Source: Mycolicibacterium chubuense NBB4 (GTDB taxonomy: Bacteria > Actinomycetota > Actinomycetes > Mycobacteriales > Mycobacteriaceae). Taken from it: a DNA stretch of 64,000 nt. Location of the stretch: the NCBI RefSeq assembly GCF_000266905.1, contig NC_018027.1, positions 558,001 to 622,000 of the forward strand. Reading direction: 5' to 3'. Shown one piece after another: positions 9,147-15,558 of this stretch (the stretch's first letter is position 1; each line of letters starts with the position of its first letter). Position numbers and translations under genes: made by a program. Under the pieces are notes generated by a model, which saw only the letters and a list, made by a program, of their open reading frames with translations, was not told the DNA's origin and made no database searches.

Positions 9147-9718
9147 GCACCGTCGTCCGGTGGTGGCCCGGTGCGGGACTGCTGGGGCTCGTGGTGCTCG
9201 GGCTCGCGGTCGGCAAGGGCTCGACGCCACTCGACGACCACTTCCGCGAGGCCGGGGAAGTGCACCCGGAGCTGGGCCGGCTGCTGGTGTTCACCGACGG
9301 CCGAGTGTCGTTCTCCGTCTGGGCCGTCGTGCTGGCCGTCGCGCTGTGGCGGCGTCGCCGGCGGCTCTCGGCGGTGGTCGCGGTCTCACCCTTTGTCGCG
9401 GTGCTCACCGCGCGGCTGGCGAAGCGGGCCTTCGGCCGTTTCAGGGGCGACGCCCTGGCGTATCCGAGCGGTCACACCACCCTCGCGGTGGTGGTGCTGG
9501 GGATGGCCGTCCTGGTGGCCGGGATGGCGGCGTGGGCGGTGGTCTCGGCGGCGGTGGTCGCGGTGTTTGCCGCGCTCGGGCAGGCGTTCACCTACCACTA
9601 CTTCACCGACGCCGTCGGCGCGCTGTTCCTCGGCACCGCGCTGGTGGCCGCCGCGGCCTGGGCCGCCAAACTTGACAGGTGTCAACCCAGCTGCGATCTG
9701 CGTCACAGGGGTGGTTAG
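9143..9718 (+). CDS. PAP2-superfamily membrane phosphatase
   Basis: About 191 residues with four or five hydrophobic segments. The PAP2 signature is recognisable: a basic KRAFGRFRGD segment, then PSGHTT near residue 110, then a YHYFTDAVGA block for the third motif. Family knowledge: hydrolyses lipid phosphates at the membrane. The start is uncertain. No ATG, GTG or TTG lies at the expected place; a CTG at 9143 would overlap the preceding TGA as CTGA and gives an N-terminus STVVRWWP. GTG 9044 inside the DinB gene is the canonical alternative. Confidence 0.75.
   Translation: MSTVVRWWPGAGLLGLVVLGLAVGKGSTPLDDHFREAGEVHPELGRLLVFTDGRVSFSVWAVVLAVALWRRRRRLSAVVAVSPFVAVLTARLAKRAFGRFRGDALAYPSGHTTLAVVVLGMAVLVAGMAAWAVVSAAVVAVFAALGQAFTYHYFTDAVGALFLGTALVAAAAWAAKLDRCQPSCDLRHRGG
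9672..9685. promoter_or_regulatory. Palindrome TTGACA-GG-TGTCAA before the aldehyde dehydrogenase
   Basis: Perfect 6-bp arms around GG, 35 nt upstream of the ATG at 9720 and inside the 3' end of the PAP2 gene. Could be an operator, or its left arm could be a -35 element. No regulator can be assigned. Confidence 0.4.
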
Positions 9719-9719
9719 C

Positions 9720-11246
9720 ATGGGGACCATGACAGCTACTCCGCAACTGGACAGCTCGGACACCGTCACCGTCACCAACCCCGCCACCGGCGCCGTTGCA
9801 GGCACGGTGCGGTGGACCGACCCCACCGACGTGACCCGCATCGCGGCAAGCCTGCGCACCGCGCAGCGGGACTGGGAGGCGCGCGGTGCCACGGGGCGCG
9901 CGAAGGTGCTCGCCCGCTACGCCGTGTGGCTCGGCGACCACCGGGACGAGATCGAGCGGCTGCTGATCGCCGAGACAGGCAAATCCGCGGTGGACGCCGC
10001 GCAGGAAGTGCCGTTGCTGATCATGATCGCGTCGTACTACATCAAGACCATGGACAAGGCGCTGGCGCCGCAGAAGCGGCCCGCGTCGCTGCCGTTCCTG
10101 GCGATCAAGTCGATCACCGTGCATTACCGTCCGCGCTCCGTCGTCGGCATCATCGCGCCCTGGAACTACCCCGTGGCCAATGCGTTGATGGACGCGATCG
10201 GTGCGCTGGCGGCCGGTTGTGCGGTGTTGCTCAAGCCTTCCGAGCGCACGCCCCTGACGGCCGAACTGCTGATGCGCGGGTGGCTCGAATCGGGTGCCCC
10301 CGAGGTGCTGGCACTCGCGCAGGGTGCCCGCGAGGTGTCCGAGGCGGTCATCGACAACTCAGACTTCATCCAGTTCACCGGCTCGAGCGCCACCGGTGCC
10401 AAGGTCATGGAGCGCGCCGCGCGCCGGCTCACCCCGGTCAGTCTGGAACTGGGCGGCAAGGATCCCCTGATCGTGCTCGAGGACGCCGATGTGGAACTCG
10501 CCGCGCATGCCGCGGTGTGGGGGGCGTTCTTCAACGCCGGACAGACGTGCGTCTCCGTCGAACGGGTCTATGTGCTCGAGCCGGTGTACGACGCGTTCGT
10601 CGCCGCGGTCGTGCGCGATGTCGACGATCTGAAGATGGGTGCCGGCGACGGTCACCACTTCGGCGCGATGATCGACGACAGCCAGCTGGCCGTGACCGAA
10701 CGGCACGTCGCCGACGCCGTGGCCAAGGGGGCCAGGGCACTGACCGGCGGCAAGCGCCGCAGCGGTCCGGGCATCTTCTACGAGCCGACGGTGCTCGTCG
10801 ACGTCGACCACACGATGGCGTGCATGACCGAGGAGACGTTCGGTCCGACGCTGCCGATCATGAAGGTCTCCTCCGCCGAGGAAGCGGTCCGGCTGGCCAA
10901 CGACAGTCCGTACGGCTTGTCGGCCGCCGTGTTCTCGAAGGACGTCGACCGCGCGAAAGCCGTTGCGCTGCAACTGGACTGCGGCGGCGTGAACGTCAAC
11001 GACGTGATCTCGAACCTGATGTGCACCACCGCCCCGATGGGCGGCTGGAAGACGTCGGGGATCGGCGCCCGGTTCGGCGGTGCCGAAGGACTGCGGAAAT
11101 ACTGCCGGATCGAGACCGTGGTGGCCCCGCGCACCAGCGTCGGCGCGGGCGGCAACTACTACAACAACTCGCTGCGGGCGCTCAAGCGGATGAACACGCT
11201 GATGACGAAACTGGCGCTGAGGGGGCCCAAGCGCACGGCCAAATAG
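9720..11246 (+). CDS. Aldehyde dehydrogenase (succinate-semialdehyde dehydrogenase-like)
   Basis: 508 residues. NAD(P)-dependent ALDH superfamily: GIIAPWNYP near residue 143, ELGGKD with general base Glu243, and nucleophile Cys277 in AGQTCVSVE. The YNNSLRALKRMN tail is typical of mycobacterial GabD2-like enzymes. The probable reaction is oxidation of an aldehyde such as succinate semialdehyde to the acid, in the cytoplasm. ATG 9720 is preferred since AGGGG lies at 9707-9711; ATG 9729 is an in-frame alternative. The gene starts one base after the PAP2 stop, so the two are probably co-transcribed. Confidence 0.9.
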   Translation: MGTMTATPQLDSSDTVTVTNPATGAVAGTVRWTDPTDVTRIAASLRTAQRDWEARGATGRAKVLARYAVWLGDHRDEIERLLIAETGKSAVDAAQEVPLLIMIASYYIKTMDKALAPQKRPASLPFLAIKSITVHYRPRSVVGIIAPWNYPVANALMDAIGALAAGCAVLLKPSERTPLTAELLMRGWLESGAPEVLALAQGAREVSEAVIDNSDFIQFTGSSATGAKVMERAARRLTPVSLELGGKDPLIVLEDADVELAAHAAVWGAFFNAGQTCVSVERVYVLEPVYDAFVAAVVRDVDDLKMGAGDGHHFGAMIDDSQLAVTERHVADAVAKGARALTGGKRRSGPGIFYEPTVLVDVDHTMACMTEETFGPTLPIMKVSSAEEAVRLANDSPYGLSAAVFSKDVDRAKAVALQLDCGGVNVNDVISNLMCTTAPMGGWKTSGIGARFGGAEGLRKYCRIETVVAPRTSVGAGGNYYNNSLRALKRMNTLMTKLALRGPKRTAK

Positions 11247-11294
11247 GCCACGCCCCGTTCACCGACGTGTCACCGGGCGGTACCCGGGTCCCGA

Positions 11295-11300
11295 TAGCGT
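11295..11300 (+). promoter_or_regulatory. -10 hexamer TAGCGT, leaderless ppk2
   Basis: TANNNT hexamer ending 7 nt before the GTG at 11307, consistent with transcription starting on the start codon. Confidence 0.5.
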
Positions 11301-11306
11301 GCGCCG

Positions 11307-12164
11307 GTGATCCTGGACTCGTCCGCCTACAGCGTCCTCGACGACGACGATGACGACCCGGTGCTGGTGCTCCAGCCCGGCGGTGAGGTCGTCGACACCT
11401 GGCGCGAGAACTACCCGTACGACGAGCGCATGAGGCGGACCGACTACGAGGAGCAGAAGCGGCTGCTGCAGATCGAACTGCTCAAGTTCCAGAAGTGGAG
11501 CCAGGCCTACGGCCACCGGCACGTCATCGTGTTCGAGGGTCGCGACGCCGCGGGCAAGGGCGGCACCATCAAGCGGTTCATGGAGCATCTCAACCCCCGC
11601 GGCGCGCGCGTCGTCGCCCTCGAGAAGCCCACCGAGAAGGAACAGACGCAGTGGTACTTCCAGCGCTACGTGAACCACCTGCCGGCCGCGGGGGAGATCG
11701 TGCTGTTCGACCGCTCCTGGTACAACCGGGCCGGTGTCGAGCGGGTGATGGGTTACTGCAGCGCCAAGCAGCACGCCGAATTCATCCGGCAGACGCCGCT
11801 GTTCGAGCAGATGCTGGTCAACGACGGGATCAGCCTGACCAAGCTGTGGTTCTCCGTGACGCAGTCCGAGCAGCGCACCCGCTTCACCATCCGCCAGGTC
11901 GACCCGGTGCGGCAGTGGAAGCTCTCGCCCACCGACCTCGCCTCGCTGGACAAGTGGCACGACTACACGGCGGCCAAGGAGGACATGTTCGCCTGGACGG
12001 ACACCGAGATCGCGCCCTGGACCGTCGTGAAGAGCAACGACAAGAAGCGCGCCCGGATCAACGCCATGCGACACGTGCTCGGTAAGTTCGACTACGACAA
12101 CAAGGATCATGGCGTGGTCGGCCACGCCGACCCGCTGATCGTGGGACGGGCTCTGTCCGACTGA
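11307..12164 (+). CDS. ppk2: Polyphosphate kinase 2 (Rv3232c-type)
   Basis: 285 residues. The PPK2 Walker A motif GRDAAGKGG lies at about residues 77-87, and the lid/Walker B region reads FDRSWYNRAG near 140. The block MGYCSAKQHAEF and the C-terminal KSNDKKRARIN are typical of the M. tuberculosis PPK2 type, which uses inorganic polyphosphate to make GTP or ATP from NDPs. Cytoplasmic. No acidic N-terminal extension beyond a short DDDDDD stretch. A second, more distant PPK2-family gene is at 42268-43134, and an exopolyphosphatase at 62860. Confidence 0.92.
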   Translation: MILDSSAYSVLDDDDDDPVLVLQPGGEVVDTWRENYPYDERMRRTDYEEQKRLLQIELLKFQKWSQAYGHRHVIVFEGRDAAGKGGTIKRFMEHLNPRGARVVALEKPTEKEQTQWYFQRYVNHLPAAGEIVLFDRSWYNRAGVERVMGYCSAKQHAEFIRQTPLFEQMLVNDGISLTKLWFSVTQSEQRTRFTIRQVDPVRQWKLSPTDLASLDKWHDYTAAKEDMFAWTDTEIAPWTVVKSNDKKRARINAMRHVLGKFDYDNKDHGVVGHADPLIVGRALSD

Positions 12165-12222
12165 CTCGCGCCAGGCGTCCCCGGAGCCGGCGGCGACCAG
12201 CCCTGAGGAGGAGGACGCGTCC

Positions 12223-13107
12223 GTGCGCTTTCTGGCCGCCCTGCTGATGTGGCTCGTCACCACGGTGGCGCTGGCCGCCGCGGTGCCCGCGAACTGGGTA
12301 CAGGCGCGGATCGTCGACGAGGACGGTTACGCGTCACTGGCGGCCTCGGCGGCCCGCGACCACCGGCTGCAGGATGCGATGGCCGCCGAACTGACCAACC
12401 AGGTGGTCGCGCTCGCCGGGGACAAGGGGTACACGCTGAACCCTCAGCTGACCCGTCAGGTCGCGGATTCGTACACCCGGAACTCGGGTTTCCCGGGGCA
12501 GTTCGCCCAAGCCAACCGCATCGCACACCGGTGGATGTTCACCGGCGCCGTGCAGAGCAGCAATTCCACCGACCAGTGGCTGATCGACGTCGCACCCATG
12601 CTCTCGGATCCGTCCTTCCGTGCGAATCTGGGCAACCTCGACCTCCAGGTACCCGACACGCTGACGGTGCCGATCACGGTGGACTCGCCCGAACTGCGGC
12701 CCGGCAAGCTGCGCCCGCTGGCGACCTGGGGCCCGTGGGCGGCTATCGGAACGGCGGCACTGACCGCGGTGTTCGCACTGCTGACGCTGGCCGCGGCGCG
12801 ATCCCGTGGCAAGGCGATGAGCGCCCTCGGTGTTTCCGCGTTGCTGGTGGGTGCCGCCGGTTGGGCCGGCATCGAGGTCGGCAGCCGTTACGTCGACGCC
12901 GCGCTGAACCGCACGACCGGCGACATCCGCACGGTGGCCGAGGTCATGGTCGCGACGGGCGAAGCCAGCTTGCACCAGTGGCTGAACATCACGCTGTTGA
13001 CCGGCGGCGGACTGGTGCTTCTCGGCGTGGTCGCCGCGGCACTCGGGGGTGCGCGCCGGCGGGCTACAGCCGATCCATCATCCGCGACATCAGTGCGTCT
13101 TCGATGA
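12223..13107 (+). CDS. Membrane protein of unknown function with large extracytoplasmic domain
   Basis: 294 residues. One hydrophobic segment at residues 1-22 (signal anchor), an outward-facing domain to about residue 160 with a WL-DVAPML segment, then three membrane spans at about 165-188, 196-216 and 250-275. The family is not recognised; mycobacterial proteins of this shape occur downstream of ppk2. A purine-rich GAGGAGGA precedes the ATG-type start by a few bases. Its last 15 codons run through the 51-bp repeat at 13063, so the natural C-terminus may have been altered by that duplication. Confidence 0.75.
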   Translation: MRFLAALLMWLVTTVALAAAVPANWVQARIVDEDGYASLAASAARDHRLQDAMAAELTNQVVALAGDKGYTLNPQLTRQVADSYTRNSGFPGQFAQANRIAHRWMFTGAVQSSNSTDQWLIDVAPMLSDPSFRANLGNLDLQVPDTLTVPITVDSPELRPGKLRPLATWGPWAAIGTAALTAVFALLTLAAARSRGKAMSALGVSALLVGAAGWAGIEVGSRYVDAALNRTTGDIRTVAEVMVATGEASLHQWLNITLLTGGGLVLLGVVAAALGGARRRATADPSSATSVRLR

Positions 13108-13113
13108 GGGCCT
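13063..13113. repeat. 51-bp direct repeat, left copy (remnant tail of the small gene at 14880)
   Basis: 49 of 51 bases equal those at 14879-14929. On the minus strand the copy reads the last 15 codons of the 51-residue gene (EDALMSRMMDRL and stop), but a stop codon lies just upstream in this frame, so it is a dead fragment. Confidence 0.85.
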
Positions 13114-13223
13114 TTCACAGCATCATCGCAGCATAACGGCGTGATCTCGGTCCGACGCCGCCGCGGGCGCCGCAGTGCTCGTGCGGGATAATCCGAACCG
13201 ATGACACGGCTGACGCGCACGTT

Positions 13224-14861
13224 GTGGGCTCCGAGGTGACCGCCCGGGCAGGGGCACCCCGGCACGCCCGTGACCGCCGCGTACCGCGTCGGCGCCGGGA
13301 CTCCGCGCATGCGCGCCATCACGGCGGCGCACGGGCACTGGGCGCGCTGGCTGCAACCGTGGTCCTGGTCGGCACCGGGATGGGGTGGGTCGGTTACCAC
13401 GACGTCGCCGGCGGCATCACGACGTCCGAGGCGCTGGCCGGCGGGTCCGCGTCGACCGGTGGGGATCAGAACATCTTGGTCATGGGTCTGGACAGCCGGC
13501 TCGACCAACACGGTCAGCCACTGCCCCAGGACATCTACGACGCGTTGCACGCCGGGGACGAAAGCGTCGGCGGCTACAACGCCAACGTGCTGATCGTGCT
13601 GCACATCCCTGGCGGCGACGGGCCGATCACCGCGATCTCCATTCCTCGCGACGACTACGTCGATCTGGCCGGCTGCCCGACCTCGAACTGCAGGGGCAAG
13701 ATCAAACAGGCATATGGATTGGCCTATCAGCACGCGATGGACAAGCTGGCCGCCCAGGAGCGCTCGAGATCTGCAGACAGCTCAACGGGTTCTGGTGATC
13801 TGGCCGCCGATGAGCAGAGCGGGCGCGAGGCTGGGCGCAAGGCCGAGATCGAGACGGTGCGACAGCTGCTGGGGATCCCGATCGACCACTTCGTGGAAGT
13901 GACCCTGGTGGCCTTCTTCCAGATCGCCCAGGTCGTACAGCCGATCACGGTCTGCCTCAACGCCGACACCGCGGATTCCTTCTCCGGCGCCGACTTTCAC
14001 AAGGGTGTACAACAGATCGACGCCGCCCAGGCGATGGCATTCGTGCGGCAGCGCCGTGACGTCAACGACGAGCTTTTCACCGACATGGATCGCACCCGTC
14101 GCCAGCAGGCCTTCATCGCGGCACTGTTGAGCGCGTTACGGCACGGCCAGGCACTGTCGAGCCCCAGCGCACTGCGACATCTGCTCGACGTCGCCCGCCA
14201 GAACGTCGCCGTCGATTCCGGGTTCGACCTGAACGAATTCGTCGAGCACGCGTCGGACTTCAGCAGCCGCCCGATGTCGCTGTACACGTTGCCGATCACC
14301 AAGTTCGGCCAGGACGCCGCTGGTGAGGACGTCAACATGATCGACAAGACCACCATCCGCGCCATCGTGGCCAACCTCACGACCAGCGGGACGGCGAGCA
14401 CGTCAACGTCCACCGTCCGGCCCCCGGCGGTTCCCGCTGTGCTCGATGTCGTCAACGCCACCGCACACACCGGGCTCGCCACCTCATTGATCCAGACGTT
14501 CTCCTCACAAGGTTTCACCCCGGGGCACGCCACCACCGCCGATACTTCGGCCGACTCCAGCAGTCTCGACTACGGGCCCGGCGCTGCGAATGCCGCCGAG
14601 ACGCTCGCTGACCGATTCGGCCTGACGGCCAGGGCTTCTGATGCGATCCGGCCGAACACGGTGCGGCTGACCGTCGGAGCCGACTTCCCGGCCGGCGACT
14701 ATGGCAGCAGCACCAGCCCGGCATCCGCGACCGCTCTGGCTGCGTCACCCACATCGAGTACGCCGGTCACCACTGTGGCCGCGACGGCGACCGGCACCGC
14801 CGCGCCGGTGCCCACCGAGCTGTCGAAGATGAGCGCGGCCGAGACGCCCTGTGTGAAGTGA
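13224..14861 (+). CDS. LytR-CpsA-Psr (LCP) family cell-wall glycopolymer ligase
   Basis: 545 residues. A basic, Arg-rich cytoplasmic N-terminus, one membrane span at about residues 38-58, then the LCP catalytic domain. Visible LCP features are ILVMGLDSR, the SIPRDDYVDL block and the VRQRRDVNDELFTDMDRTRRQQ motif with the conserved Arg residues that bind the lipid pyrophosphate. A LytR_C domain follows at about 400-490, then a Ser/Thr/Ala-rich tail. Family knowledge: attaches arabinogalactan to peptidoglycan outside the membrane. GTG start; GTG 13236 is an alternative. The gene lies between two 51-bp direct repeats. Confidence 0.88.
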   Translation: MGSEVTARAGAPRHARDRRVPRRRRDSAHARHHGGARALGALAATVVLVGTGMGWVGYHDVAGGITTSEALAGGSASTGGDQNILVMGLDSRLDQHGQPLPQDIYDALHAGDESVGGYNANVLIVLHIPGGDGPITAISIPRDDYVDLAGCPTSNCRGKIKQAYGLAYQHAMDKLAAQERSRSADSSTGSGDLAADEQSGREAGRKAEIETVRQLLGIPIDHFVEVTLVAFFQIAQVVQPITVCLNADTADSFSGADFHKGVQQIDAAQAMAFVRQRRDVNDELFTDMDRTRRQQAFIAALLSALRHGQALSSPSALRHLLDVARQNVAVDSGFDLNEFVEHASDFSSRPMSLYTLPITKFGQDAAGEDVNMIDKTTIRAIVANLTTSGTASTSTSTVRPPAVPAVLDVVNATAHTGLATSLIQTFSSQGFTPGHATTADTSADSSSLDYGPGAANAAETLADRFGLTARASDAIRPNTVRLTVGADFPAGDYGSSTSPASATALAASPTSSTPVTTVAATATGTAAPVPTELSKMSAAETPCVK

Positions 14862-14878
14862 TCCCGCCGATGCAGGAA

Positions 14879-14929
14879 GCTACAGCCGATCCATCATCCG
14901 CGACATCAGCGCGTCTTCGATGAAGGCCT
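14879..14929. repeat. 51-bp direct repeat, right copy
   Basis: Partner of 13063-13113, with two mismatches. Here the sequence is the intact 3' end of the small minus-strand gene 14880-15035. Confidence 0.85.
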
Positions 14930-15035
14930 GGTGGTGCGGGTGGAGGTGGACGTCCCAGTCGGACCTGACGTGCCTCGGGTGAGTGGTCCGCCAGTGCGCC
15001 AGCGCTGTGATCCTCGGTGGCAAGGTGATCGTCAT
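14880..15035 (-). CDS. Small hypothetical protein, 51 residues
   Basis: Reading the minus strand from ATG 15035 gives 51 residues and a TAG stop at 14880. AGGGG lies about 9 nt before the start, a good ribosome site. The protein is basic and His/Trp-containing: ITLPPRITALAHW, then HPRHVRSDWDVHLHPHHQ, then EDALMSRMMDRL. No signal peptide or membrane span. I do not recognise the family; the HxHPHH cluster could bind metal, but this is a guess. Duplication of its tail at 13063-13113 shows the sequence has taken part in a rearrangement. It is divergent from the SnoaL-like gene, with a palindrome between them. Confidence 0.6.
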   Translation of the reverse strand: MTITLPPRITALAHWRTTHPRHVRSDWDVHLHPHHQAFIEDALMSRMMDRL

Positions 15036-15096
15036 GACGTTCCCCTTCGTTCATCAGCCTCGGGAGAAATCGTCGCCTGCGTCAATGCTGTGAGCG

Positions 15097-15114
15097 TCAG
15101 TAGTGCAGTACTGA
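15097..15114. promoter_or_regulatory. Operator-like palindrome TCAGTA-N6-TACTGA, copy 1
   Basis: Perfect arms TCAGTA (15097-15102) and TACTGA (15109-15114), extended by one more base pair each side (G/C). Lies between the divergent small gene (14880-15035) and the SnoaL-like gene (15151). The same half-sites with the same spacing occur at 18192-18209. Confidence 0.65.
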
Positions 15115-15150
15115 CTTCTCGCGGCCCCGAGACGTGCTACTGCTGAGGGC

Positions 15151-15558
15151 GTGGACGAGGCGCAGATGCGCGCGCTCATCGATCACCACATCGAGGCCGA
15201 AGGCCGCGGTGACATCGATGCGGCGCTTGCGGTCTACACCGACGACGTCGACCACGACGTGGTCGGGTTCCCGAACGGCCAGAGCCGCGGCAGGGAGGGT
15301 GCGCGCGCCTTCTACGAATACTTGACGTCGAACTTCCTGGCGCAGACGTGGACGGTGCGCCACCAGTACGTGGCCGACGACGCGATCGTGCTCGAGCAGG
15401 AGATGACGGGCACCGTGGTCGGTTCGATGCTGGGGCTTGCCGGCCACGGCAGGCGCATCACGTTCCGCATGCTGCACGTCTTCGCATTCCGGGACGGGCT
15501 GATCAGCCGGGAGAACGTCTGGGTGGACACCGTTGCGGTGAGAGATCAACTGGGCTGA
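15151..15558 (+). CDS. SnoaL-like / NTF2-fold protein
   Basis: 135 residues of the NTF2-like cone fold: an N-terminal helix (ALIDHHIEAEGRGDIDAALAVYTDD), an HDVVG strand, GREGARAFYEYL, and a closing beta-sheet (VFAFRDGLISRENVWVD). Such proteins act as small-molecule cyclases, isomerases or ligand binders; no catalytic residue assignment is safe. The gene converges with the LuxR regulator gene and overlaps it by 13 bp at the 3' ends. It shares the TCAGTA-N6-TACTGA palindrome with the P450 promoter 3 kb away. Confidence 0.82.
   Translation: MDEAQMRALIDHHIEAEGRGDIDAALAVYTDDVDHDVVGFPNGQSRGREGARAFYEYLTSNFLAQTWTVRHQYVADDAIVLEQEMTGTVVGSMLGLAGHGRRITFRMLHVFAFRDGLISRENVWVDTVAVRDQLG

Noticed and set aside
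13063..14929. 51-bp repeats as phage attachment sites
   Set aside because: No integrase, excisionase or tRNA gene lies between or beside them, and the enclosed segment carries only an LCP gene.
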